Shown here: piece by piece, positions 33,083 to 41,849 of the stretch
Numbering within the stretch: the stretch's first letter is position 1
How the letters are laid out: each line of letters starts with the position of its first letter
Assembly: GCF_003473485.1 (NCBI RefSeq)
Contig: NC_053049.1
Span: 7,254,001-7,318,000, forward strand
DNA: 64,000 nucleotides
Source: Medicago truncatula
Lineage: Eukaryota; Streptophyta; Magnoliopsida; Fabales; Fabaceae
Direction: 5' to 3'
Notes under the pieces: model-generated
What the model was told of the DNA's origin: nothing
Databases searched by the model: none
What the model saw: only the letters and a program-made list of their open reading frames with translations
Position numbers and translations under genes: made by a program

Positions 33083-35372
33083 TTAAAGCCTCGACTTCGA
33101 TTTTTGCGATTCCTTAGACCAGTCTGGAGGAAGTATTTTGTACTCTTGGACTTGCTCTGACTCCTTGCTTTCATCTTCGCCAAGAATGTCCTTAGAGAAT
33201 GCATTTGGATTGGCTTTTATGCAACTCTGCAGAGCAATAAATGGATTTACACAGTCCGAGCCCTGCAAAATTGGAGCAATATCACATTTCAACACTTGAT
33301 GAGAATATAAATACAATACCGGAAAATAAAATTAAAAGTGTTGCTACATGATTACTAATCATACTGATGTTGCAACAGTAAGATTCATGTGCCATTCTGT
33401 AGAAGAGCCAAACAACACAACAATTGGAAGGGGAAAAAATGACCACAACTTCCGAGTTGTTAGATCTGTTCCAAGCCATTTGCTTCAAAAATGACAGGTA
33501 CTAAAAAATTTGACAAGTTTTATCCAAAGACTCTGAAAGAATCAGTAGAAAGACTGACAACAAAATTGTGAAAAAATTGAATACATAATCTAGGGTTATT
33601 TTTTAATTGCAGTTTTAAAAACTGTATTTCCATTAAAATTAAAACTTGTTTTCAAAACAATTTTTCTATTTAATAAGAACCAAAAAACAAAAACAACCTA
33701 GAATTGTTTTGTTTACACATTTTATTTGGTTGTGTTTTCTAGTCTGCCAGCAGCAGATAACCTCCACCATTACCACTCAGCATCTGCTGCTGCCAAATGC
33801 CCTCTAGTCTACCACCGCCATTGACCCCTGCATCCTTCTTTTTCTAAACAAATTCTTGAAACAAATTTTCCAGACATGTTTTTTCTGTTTGCTCACCTCT
33901 GAAATCATTTTTCAAATTAATCTTATCAAATAGAATATTTTTGTTCCGAAAAGAAGTTTCTCAAAATTATTTATAAAACCATTTTCAAAAAATAGAAATA
34001 AGAACTCAAGCAAACAGGCCTCTTTGTTGCAAGGCTCCTAGGATGTAAATAACGTGTAACCAAATTCAGTCCGCAGCCGTGACTGAGACTGTGAAATCAA
34101 GATTTTTTGATATAATTACGGTTGCAATTATGGTTGCATCAGCGGTATTTGACAATAATTTTCCGTAATATTACGAACTGCAACTGAAACTTAAAACCTT
34201 GGGTGTAACCAATAGTTGAAAAAACACTATTATAATTAGGGTTTGGCCTAACTCAATCTTACAAAACAGGCTTGTAAGGTGGAGGATTGCCCTCACTTAT
34301 AAACCCATGTTCAGTTCTATATCTTTTCCAATGTGGGACTCTTAACAAAGCTTACGATAACAGTGTTTCAATTCATTAGTCTCGCAACAAATTGATTATG
34401 TAGATTGTAGAGTTTTCAACAACCAACGGCCAAATCAGTTGCACATCACACTTCTACTGTACTACATTGTACTGTATCTATCTCTTCTTTCAGGAATCAT
34501 AAACTCAAACTCTAAAATAATGAGGAAATTCAATGACACTGTAAGAATAAAACAAATTATGAAGAAAAACATTAGACACACCTTTTCTTCAGAAGTGCTC
34601 TTGAGAAAACAAAGGAAAGCCTCTGAGAATTGAAACCCACAAGGACCACTTCTTAAGTCAGCAATACAAGGACATTCAAGAGCTTTCTGAGCCATTTCCT
34701 CAACATTCTAAAAAAATTAATCGAATTCCAATTTTTCATTGATTTGTTCATTCACCCAACTCGCCAAAGTTGATTTTGATCATTAAAATGTAGACAAACA
34801 AAACAGTAAACTACCAAATTCGTCCCTGAATTTGTACAGAGCTCTCAAACAAGTCCCTCAGATTATGAATATTTCAAAACATCATTGACTCTATCAAATT
34901 TTACTCATATTAGTTAGTCCCTCTGAGAGTCGGGAACTAAATTGATAGAAAGCTGTTACATATAGGGACGTAATTGATATTATGCGGTTAAAATATAGAG
35001 ACCAAACCGACAATTTAATAGAGTCGGGGACTTTTTTGAAACATTCATAATTCCAGGACTTATTTGACAGTGGCGTACAACGTTAAGTACTAATTTGATG
35101 GTTTAGTTGCAAACAAACCTCAGTGTTTTGGCTTCCATAAGCTGCAGCTTCTGAAATAAATGAACAGAAACAAAATTGAAGTGAGATTTCAGCTAGACAT
35201 TAACACAAACAGTTGGAGTGCATGAAAATGAAACGTGAAAAAATAAAGAAGATGAACCTGCGATGACAGATTCCAAGGAAGTGGAATCAGAGGAACTGGA
35301 ATTTGATACAACTGCGGTGGTGGTGGTGGTGGTGGTTTGTGGCTGTGCTTCCGCGCTTTCAGCTTGACCCAT
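33083..35372 (-). CDS. MIA40: MIA40, mitochondrial intermembrane-space import oxidoreductase
   Basis: Four exons, 35372-35258, 35150-35119, 34707-34582 and 33262-33083, all with GT-AG introns and matching phase, give 150 residues. The third exon carries the redox-active CPC (ALECPCIADLRSGPCG) and one CX9C-type helix (CGFQFSEAFLC). The fourth carries the other (CVNPFIALQSC). This twin CX9C plus CPC layout defines MIA40/CHCHD4, the receptor that oxidises small cysteine-rich proteins as they enter the intermembrane space, with Erv1 as electron acceptor. Like other plant forms it lacks a long N-terminal membrane anchor. The N-terminus is Thr/Ser-rich (a run of eight Thr). The third intron (33263-34581) is long and a MITE-like repeat sits in the second. 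Confidence 0.93.
34807..35106. mobile_element. MITE-like inverted repeat in MIA40 intron 2
   Basis: The outer parts are inverted copies: taaactaccaaattcgtccc on the left against ggtttag...aaattagta on the right, each followed by 'aagtccc...attatgaat.tttcaaaa'. About 300 bp, non-coding. Identity between arms is lower than in the other MITEs and no clean target duplication was found, so it is older. Confidence 0.6.
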
Positions 35373-35578
35373 CTTCTTGATTATTGTACTTGTTGAATAA
35401 TCAAAGATTCAAATATCAAAACCCAATTCTTCTTCTTATAGTTTATTCCATGACCCTCTTTTTTTTTTTTGGTCAAGTCCTAAACTCCTTTTTCTTCAAC
35501 CAAACAAAAAAGTTTAGAGTTTTGCTGTTTCCACATATAGTATGGCTGTGCCACACCAGTAATTTACGCAAATACCCT

Positions 35579-35987
35579 CTCGGCAGTTAACTGCCGAGGT
35601 TTTTAAGAAACCGGCGGCAGTTAACTACCGAGGAATTCCTCGGTAGTTAACTGCCGAGGAAAATGTTTCATCCGATGAAACAGCTACCTGCTCCCCCTAC
35701 ACACTATTTTTCATCACCTTCATTTCCAACCTCATTTCAATCCCAAAATCCATTTTTTCTATAATCAATTTTTGATCCAAAATCATTCAAGCATCAAGCA
35801 TAGGAGGTATCAACACACTATTGACGTAAAAAAACAGGTATTGTGCGTTTTATTTGAGTCATTTTTTGGATGTTTTAGGGGTATCTACGTCAGTTACGTA
35901 GAACCCTGTCATGGGAATCCTCGGCAGTTAACTGCCGAGGAAAACTTCGGTTGTTTAGTGCCGAGGAAAACCTCGGTAGCTAGGTAC
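35579..35987. repeat. Left array of 22-bp palindromes in MULE-B
   Basis: Variants of the perfect palindrome cctcggcagttaactgcc (then gagg) occur at 35579-35598, 35611-35633 (half-diverged), 35638-35659, 35919-35940 (perfect 22 bp), about 35944-35965 and 35966-35987. Matching forms lie at the right end (40070-40091 and 40096-40118). Repeated symmetric motifs near both ends suggest transposase binding sites, or a hairpin-forming terminus. Confidence 0.9.
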
Positions 35988-36160
35988 CGAGGAACTCTTG
36001 GTGAAAATTTTCACCACGAAAAAATGGCAGCCACTGCCAAATTTTCAAAAAAAAAATTCTTTTGTTTTTTTTTTTGTTTTTTTTGTTTTGATTCATTATG
36101 GCATTGATGTTTATGCATTACTTAGTTATTAATTCATATTTATGTGTTATTTAATTATAG
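35838..36160 (+). other. Probable 5' UTR intron of the MULE-B transposase
   Basis: Donor aaacag|gtattgtg at 35837/35838 and acceptor ttaattatag at 36160 bracket an intron that would join the leader to the ATG at 36163. Three of the palindromes would lie within it. Confidence 0.45.
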
Positions 36161-36162
36161 TA

Positions 36163-38106
36163 ATGGTAAAGAATGCGAAAGATGTTCCGGGAGAGACAAA
36201 AGAAAATTTTGTCGAAAATTCCGGAGATGTCAAACCGCCTAATTTTGAAGCGAAAACAAACATAGATGAAGCTTCCGTCCATGTTGAAGCTTCAAAGTAT
36301 GTTGGCGGCTCCGGTGTACTCCCACTTCAACCCCACGAGGTCGACACGGCTAAGTTTTTTTCAGACGACGTTAAGTCGAAAAATAGAGATGAATTGCTTG
36401 AGTGGGTGCGCCGACAAGCAAATAAGGCGGGATTTACCATTGTCACACAAAGATCAAGCTTGATCAATCCAATGTTCCGGCTAGTGTGTGAAAGGAGTGG
36501 AAGTCACATAGTTCCGAAAAAAAAACCGAAGCATGCGAACACGGGCTCAAGAAAATGCGGTTGCTTATTCATGATTAGTGGATATCAAAGTAAGCAAACA
36601 AAGGAATGGGGATTGAACATTCTTAATGGAGTTCACAACCATCCCATGGAGCCGGCTTTAGAAGGACACATTCTTGCCGGTAGATTAAAGGAGGATGACA
36701 GGAAGATCGTACGTGACTTGACCAAGAGCAAGATGCTTCCAAGAAATATTTTGATACACTTGAAGAACCATAGACCACATTGCATGACAAATGTGAAGCA
36801 AGTGTACAATGAACGTCAACAAATATGGAAGGCAAATAGGGGTGACAAGAAGCCGTTGCAATTTCTAATCTCGAAGTTGGAGGAGCACAACTATACTTAT
36901 TACTCAAGAACACAACTTGAAAGTAATACTATTGAAGATATTTTTTGGGCTCATCCAACATCCATTAAATTGTTTAACAATTTTCCAACGGTTTTGGTTA
37001 TGGACTCCACGTACAAGAACAACATGTATAGGATGCCAATGTTTGAGGTAGTTGGGGTGACTTCAACCGATTTGACATATTCGGTTGGGTTTGGATTTAT
37101 GACACATGAGAAAGAAGAAAACTTTGTTTGGGTTTTAACAATGTTGCGTAAACTTCTTTCGTCAAAGATGAATATGCCTAAGGTGATTGTTACCGATAGG
37201 GATATGTCTTTGATGAAAGCGGTTGCACATGTTTTTCCGGAAAGTTATGCATTGAATTGTTTTTTTCATGTGCAAGCTAATGTTAAACAAAGGTGTGTCT
37301 TGAATTGTAAATATCCTTTGTGCTTTAAAAAGGATGGGAAAGAGGTGAGCAATCGGGATGTGGTGAAGAAGATAATGAACGCATGGAAAGCTATGGTTGA
37401 ATCTCCCAATCAACAATTATATGCAAATGCATTAGTGGAGTTCAAAGATTCATGTAGTGATTTCCCAATTTTTGTAGATTATGCCATGACCACCTTGGAT
37501 AAAGTGAAGGACAAAATTGTGAGGGCATGGACAGACCATGTGTTGCATCTTGGTTGCAGGACCACAAACAGGGTCGAATCGGCCCATGCTTTGTTGAAGA
37601 AATACTTGGACAATAGTGTGGGTGATTTGGGTACTTGTTGGGAGAAAATACATCACATGTTGTTGCTCCAGTTGACCGCTATACAAACATCCTTTGGTCA
37701 AAATGTTTGCGTGTTGGAACATAGATTCAAAGATGTCACTTTGTACTCGGGGTTAGGTGGTCATGTGTCTAGAAATGCTTTGGACAACATTGCTTTGGAA
37801 GGAAAACGTTGTAGGGAAACATTGTGCATGGACAATGACATTTGTGGTTGTGTTCAAAGGACATCTTATGGACTACCATGTGCATGTGAAATTGCTACAA
37901 AACTCCTTCAAGAGAAGCCAATTTTATTGGATGAGATATACCACCATTGGCTTCGGTTATCTATGGGTGAACAAAGTAATGAAGATGCTTTTTGTGTCGA
38001 GGTTGAGTTGAAGGCTATTGTAGAGCGTCTAAAGAAACTCCCTTTCCAAATGAAGCTTGAGGTCAAAGAGGGTTGCGGCAATTGGCATTTCCTGAAACCA
38101 CCTTGA
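36163..38106 (+). CDS. MULE-B transposase, FAR1/FHY3 type
   Basis: Open frame of 647 residues from ATG 36163 (MVKNAKDVPGETKEN); an ATG 21 bp upstream lies before a likely acceptor. A FAR1-type DNA-binding region (about residues 75-160: CERSGSHIV ... CGCLFMISG ... GVHNHPM) precedes the MULE transposase core. Catalytic acids are visible as D in LVMDSTYKNN, D in VTDRDMSLMKA and E in NRVESAHALL, with CFFHVQANVK between. A SWIM-like finger follows (CGCVQRTSYGLPCAC, last ligand Cys in place of the usual His). The C-terminal residues after KLEVKEG run out of frame relative to the conserved continuation, which is found in the next ORF, so this is probably the N-terminal part of a larger transposase-OTU protein split by loss of one T near 38073. 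Confidence 0.9.
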   Translation: MVKNAKDVPGETKENFVENSGDVKPPNFEAKTNIDEASVHVEASKYVGGSGVLPLQPHEVDTAKFFSDDVKSKNRDELLEWVRRQANKAGFTIVTQRSSLINPMFRLVCERSGSHIVPKKKPKHANTGSRKCGCLFMISGYQSKQTKEWGLNILNGVHNHPMEPALEGHILAGRLKEDDRKIVRDLTKSKMLPRNILIHLKNHRPHCMTNVKQVYNERQQIWKANRGDKKPLQFLISKLEEHNYTYYSRTQLESNTIEDIFWAHPTSIKLFNNFPTVLVMDSTYKNNMYRMPMFEVVGVTSTDLTYSVGFGFMTHEKEENFVWVLTMLRKLLSSKMNMPKVIVTDRDMSLMKAVAHVFPESYALNCFFHVQANVKQRCVLNCKYPLCFKKDGKEVSNRDVVKKIMNAWKAMVESPNQQLYANALVEFKDSCSDFPIFVDYAMTTLDKVKDKIVRAWTDHVLHLGCRTTNRVESAHALLKKYLDNSVGDLGTCWEKIHHMLLLQLTAIQTSFGQNVCVLEHRFKDVTLYSGLGGHVSRNALDNIALEGKRCRETLCMDNDICGCVQRTSYGLPCACEIATKLLQEKPILLDEIYHHWLRLSMGEQSNEDAFCVEVELKAIVERLKKLPFQMKLEVKEGCGNWHFLKPP

Positions 38107-39119
38107 TGTCTCCACCACCACGAAAAGTACCAACCAAGGGAGCAAAGAAAAAAGTCGACATTGCGAGGTCTAAAGGAAAAATTACATCGACTAGTCGGAT
38201 CCCTTCTTCTTGGGAGGTTGTTGATTCCCAAAATCCGGATAGCCAACCGTCACCATCACCAACTACATCATCATATAAAAGGAAAAAAGGTGCTCGTCTT
38301 GGTAAAACATCACTTTCCCCACTTCCACCACCTACTCGGTATCCAAAGCCTAAAGCTATCCCGGTTATGCGTCCTATTGATTATATGCCACGCTTCATGC
38401 TTCCATTTATTGAAAAAGTGGTGGATGTTATCGGCGATGGACATTGCGGATTCCGGGCTATAGCGGAGTTCATGGGCTTGACCGAAAAAAATCATCTCAT
38501 GATCCGTACACATCTTATCCAAGAGTTGATGGATCATAGAGATGATTATGTTGAAGTATTTGCGGGTGAGGATCGTTATAACTACATTTTAAACGGATTA
38601 CATCCTCCCGCAAATACAAAAACTTGTGCACATCTTGTTGATAAGTTGTTGACATTTCCGGACATGGGACACATTGTTGCTAATTATTACAAAATGTGTG
38701 TGGTTGTGTTGACAAATCTTGAAGTTGGAAAATCGGAATCGTTTTTCCCACTAAGAGGGCCACCACCGCCGGGTAATCAAAAAACTCCCATCTTGTGCCT
38801 TGGGGCAATTCCAAATCATTTTGTGCTTATTTCCTTGAAGAATGGTTGTCCACTACCTCCATCATCTACGGAGTGGCACAATCACAAGAAAGAAGATGCG
38901 GTGACTTGGGAAGATGAGTATTTGGATCGACATGACTTGTTCCGAAAGCTCATGGCTATTGAAAGTGGAAACAAACCGTGCAAACCACAAAAGGAGTCAA
39001 ACAAAGCGGCGCCTATTTTGTTGGACACTCCCGAAAAACCAAAGCAACAATTTGAAGTTATTGCGGAAGATGAGGAAGATTCTATGTCACTTGATCTTCT
39101 CCAATCACTTGGTCTTTAA
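38106..39119 (+). CDS. MULE-B OTU-like cysteine protease domain protein
   Basis: First ATG at 38106 overlaps the transposase stop as TGATG, but the frame is open from 38073 upstream, where it reads LRQLAFPETT. A basic linker (KVPTKGAKKKVDIARSK) and Ser/Pro-rich segment lead to an OTU domain. The Asp-Gly-x-Cys nucleophile motif is GDGHCGFRAIAEFMG and the catalytic His is in PNHFVLISL, about 140 residues later. OTU enzymes are deubiquitinating cysteine proteases; in a transposon the substrate is unknown. The C-terminus is acidic. The DGHC and His motifs are intact, so activity is plausible. Confidence 0.85.
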   Translation: MSPPPRKVPTKGAKKKVDIARSKGKITSTSRIPSSWEVVDSQNPDSQPSPSPTTSSYKRKKGARLGKTSLSPLPPPTRYPKPKAIPVMRPIDYMPRFMLPFIEKVVDVIGDGHCGFRAIAEFMGLTEKNHLMIRTHLIQELMDHRDDYVEVFAGEDRYNYILNGLHPPANTKTCAHLVDKLLTFPDMGHIVANYYKMCVVVLTNLEVGKSESFFPLRGPPPPGNQKTPILCLGAIPNHFVLISLKNGCPLPPSSTEWHNHKKEDAVTWEDEYLDRHDLFRKLMAIESGNKPCKPQKESNKAAPILLDTPEKPKQQFEVIAEDEEDSMSLDLLQSLGL

Positions 39120-39248
39120 TGAGTGATTTTTTTGTCGGTGTTAGTTCTTTTTTTTTGGTAGAAATTACACCGATGTATTTTTTTGGGTCGAAATTGTAAC
39201 GCCAATTTTTTGGTGGCCAATATATAACTAACATTATGTAATTTATAT

Positions 39249-39250
<2 letters not shown>

Positions 39251-39290
<40 letters not shown>
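39251..39290. repeat. (AT)20 microsatellite inside MULE-B
   Basis: Uninterrupted AT dinucleotide repeat between the OTU gene and the third ORF. Confidence 0.97.
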
Positions 39291-39293
<3 letters not shown>

Positions 39294-39437
39294 AATATGA
39301 TTTTTATGTGGAGAAAATAATGCAATACTAATTTATAGCTTTTTAATGTTTTCCGCATTTCATTTATTCGTTATTACATTCCATTTAATTTTGTTCTAAT
39401 ATATGATTCTTTTGTTACAAAATTTTTCAAGTGAGAC

Positions 39438-39782
39438 ATGTCTGAGGTTGCACAAATTGAAGGGCGGGTTAGGTACTCCGCGTTTAAAAAGACGGTTAAG
39501 GTTATGATAACGCCGACGGACTCTCTTGACAATTTGAAAGCACAACTTAACACTTATTTTGAGCATCTTGGTGAAAATCAATATACACGTCACTTGTTTG
39601 GTCAAATGCCATGCATAGACCTAGGAGAAGATAGAGATGAATACGCATGGAAAACGGCAAGCTATATGCCTTTGCTTATTCGCGACGACGGCGACGTCGG
39701 ATTTATGTTTCGGAATATGGTGGAAGACAATATATTATATATGTATGTTCGTTCCATATGTAATTACATTGAATGTAAGTAG
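39438..39782 (+). CDS. MULE-B third ORF, small protein of unknown function
   Basis: ATG frame of 114 residues (MSEVAQIEGRVRYSAFKKTV ... CNYIECK) inside the element, on the same strand as the transposase. No catalytic or zinc motif. The pattern YMPLLIRDDGDVGFMFRN followed by NILYMYV resembles the PB1-like N-terminal segment that many plant mudrA transposases carry ('dddv..mf...' then a hydrophobic strand), so it may be a detached version of that domain. This is inference from pattern only. The frame is intact and codon-like, supporting a real gene. Confidence 0.65.
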   Translation: MSEVAQIEGRVRYSAFKKTVKVMITPTDSLDNLKAQLNTYFEHLGENQYTRHLFGQMPCIDLGEDRDEYAWKTASYMPLLIRDDGDVGFMFRNMVEDNILYMYVRSICNYIECK

Positions 39783-40069
39783 GGATTTAATTTAATGATG
39801 TGTAATGAGTAGTTTAATTATGGACACTTTGTAATGTTTTGATGAATTTCAAACGTCTGTTTAATTTTAACCAAATGTCGGTTTAATTTAATTATGAACA
39901 ATTGTAAAAGATATTGTATTTATCTTCATTATGTCCGAGTTTCAATCATACATATGAATTATATTACCTTTGGAAATGCTCTGGTTTAATTACAGGTAAA
40001 AATTGGCCGAAAAAATGGCTTGGAAATACTTAGAATTATGCAGAACCTGCTGTCTGCATAATCAAATTT

Positions 40070-40118
40070 CCTCGGCCGTTAACTACCGAGGTTTTCCTCG
40101 GCAGTTAACTGCCGCCGG
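40070..40118. repeat. Right palindromes of MULE-B
   Basis: cctcggccgttaactaccga (then gg) at 40070-40091 and cctcggcagttaactgccgc (then cgg) at 40096-40118, inverted counterparts of the left array. Confidence 0.9.
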
Positions 40119-40215
40119 TTTCCTAAAAACCTCGGTAGCAAACTGCCGAAGGGTATTTTGGTATTTTACTCGTGTGGCACAGCCAAACAACATGTGGGAA
40201 CAGCAATACTCAAAA

Positions 40216-40271
40216 GTTTATTCTTAGGAGTCACAAAAAAGTAAGTAAGTTTATTCTTAGGAGTCACAAAA
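40216..40271 (+). repeat. 33-bp-period direct repeat beside MULE-B
   Basis: gtttattcttaggagtcaca occurs at 40216 and again at 40249, overlapping the MULE-B target duplication. Confidence 0.85.
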
Positions 40272-40289
40272 TAGTTTATTCTTTAACCC

Positions 40290-40923
40290 TACAATAATTG
40301 GGATCCATTAATTGTTCCATCAGCATTTCGTTAGAGAATTAATAGTAATGAGTAATTTTGATAACGGACATAAAATATGAGGATTTTAAAAACATATAAT
40401 AAAATGTATGGATTATTCTTCAAAGGGGCACAAAATGTAAGGACTAAAAACATATATAACCTTTTTTTTATAGAGTAACTTTTCTTTATAGCTATATTGA
40501 GTAATTTTTTTGTTGAATAAAGATCCTCTCTATTTCTTGAAATAAATGGTAGTTTTCATTACTACTGTTTTGGGCAAGGTGTAAAAAAAAAAATTATATA
40601 AATGTACATTTTTTTAAAATTGAAGACATTAATTAGAAATTTATACATCAAAATTATAGTGATGGAGATGTCCATTTCTTTTAAGAAATGAAGAGGATCT
40701 CAACTCTTTTTTGTTCGTCTCTTAGAATATTAAACTAAAATCATTATATGGTTGACGAGAAAATTTTCGACTAATCAATCATATTTTGAATTGTTATACG
40801 AGAAAATTTTTGTATGATCCTTTCTTTTCATGTTATTTTCTATGAGAATTGTTTAATGATAATAAAATTTCAATGAATTTTTAAAATATAACATTAAATA
40901 AGATGAAAATAGTTAGAATAAAA
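40290..40923. other. AT-rich intergenic DNA
   Basis: No gene and no clear repeat recognised. Confidence 0.6.
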
Positions 40924-40936
40924 ATAGATTTTTTTC

Positions 40937-41077
40937 GTTCCCGTGAGCATAACTCAGTTGGCAGGGACATGCATTATTATATGCAGGGGTCGGGCTTCCA
41001 ACTCCAAACACCCCACTTATTCACCTTAAAAAAGGTGAATTCTAATCATTAGGTTACTTAGCTTGACAAAAAAAAAA
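40937..41077 (+). mobile_element. tRNA-derived SINE, copy 2
   Basis: Same family as 9980-10110: gttcccgtgagcataactca, A-box-like cagttggcaggg, a degenerate B-box (gggcttccaactcc), then accccacttattcacc and a run of A at the 3' end. Flanked by near-identical 13-bp duplications, atagatttttttc (40924-40936) and atcgatttttttc (41078-41090), as expected for LINE-driven retroposition. Confidence 0.85.
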
Positions 41078-41411
41078 ATCGATTTTTTTCACCTATAATA
41101 AGTCTAGAAAGAGTACCCAATTATTTACTTGTCGAAATTTGAGTGAACATAAGTATAAATCTTACATTGACTATGCATAATAATTTTTTTGTTGAACTTG
41201 TATGTACATGTTTAGATTGACAATAAATTTATTGGAATTACACTATAATTGTGTTTTTGGCAAAAACTATTGTTGAAATTCAAAAAATTTATATAAAAAT
41301 AAATAGTGGTCACTTAGGTATTTTATGATAATTCGGTTGAAAGTGAAGAATTTATCCTATGTATCTCATGGGTTATTCGTCAAAGATTACACAATTTTAG
41401 TCTAAGGAGCG

Positions 41412-41831
41412 GGATGTGAGAATCTTAGAAATATTTTTTGGATAAATTGGGATGCAGTTTGTATGGATAAGGAGGTTACAGGTTTGAGGATAAAGAAACT
41501 TCGTGAGTTCAATATTGCTTTATTAGGTAAGTGGTATTGGAGATTGTCTGTTGGGAAGGAAAGTATGTGGTATAAATTGTTGATGGCCAAATATGGCGAC
41601 CCTAGGGGGCGGTTGATTGAGGGTGGAAGGGAGAGGTCAGTTTGATGGATCTTTGTAGCGGTACGTTGATGAGGTGATGGATAGGTGGTTTGATGATAAC
41701 TTAAGGAATTGGTTGCGAATGGTTTAGATACTTATTTTTGGATTGATTTATGGTTAGACGGAGTCCATATGAGTATTCGCTTTCCCCGGCTTAGTCTTTA
41801 AAATACCTAAGTGACCAACATATCACTTAAT
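41412..41831 (+). mobile_element. LINE reverse-transcriptase 3' fragment
   Basis: Translation shows NWDAVCMDKEVTGLRIK-like sequence, then LREFNIALLGKWYWRLS and WYKLLMAKYGDPRG, all typical of the region downstream of the RT core in plant L1 LINEs, followed by stops. A direct repeat, aatttagtctaaggagcg (left copy with one extra T), lies on both sides (41393-41411 and 41832-41849), fitting a target duplication of a 5'-truncated LINE. A 19-bp inverted repeat (tggtcacttaggtatttta near 41308 and its complement near 41800) complicates the picture. Confidence 0.75.
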
Positions 41832-41849
41832 AATTTAGTCTAAGGAGCG

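Larger units (their letters stand above)
35517..40211 (+). mobile_element. MULE-B: FAR1-type Mutator element with OTU protease gene
   Basis: Ends gagttttgctgtttcc ... ggaacagcaatactc are inverted copies, extending about 110 bp inward through 'ggctgtgccacac' and the palindrome-bearing part. They are flanked by the perfect 9-bp duplication aaaagttta (35508-35516 and 40212-40220). The element is 4695 bp and encodes, in order on the plus strand, a FAR1/FHY3-like MULE transposase, an OTU-domain protein and a 114-residue protein. The intact target duplication and long open frames suggest recent movement. Outer TIR identity is roughly 80%, which fits elements whose ends are not homogenised. Confidence 0.93.

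Noticed and set aside
36163-39119. FAR1-like and OTU genes as host transcription factor and deubiquitinase
   Set aside because: Both lie inside perfect 9-bp target duplications and TIRs, so they belong to the transposon.
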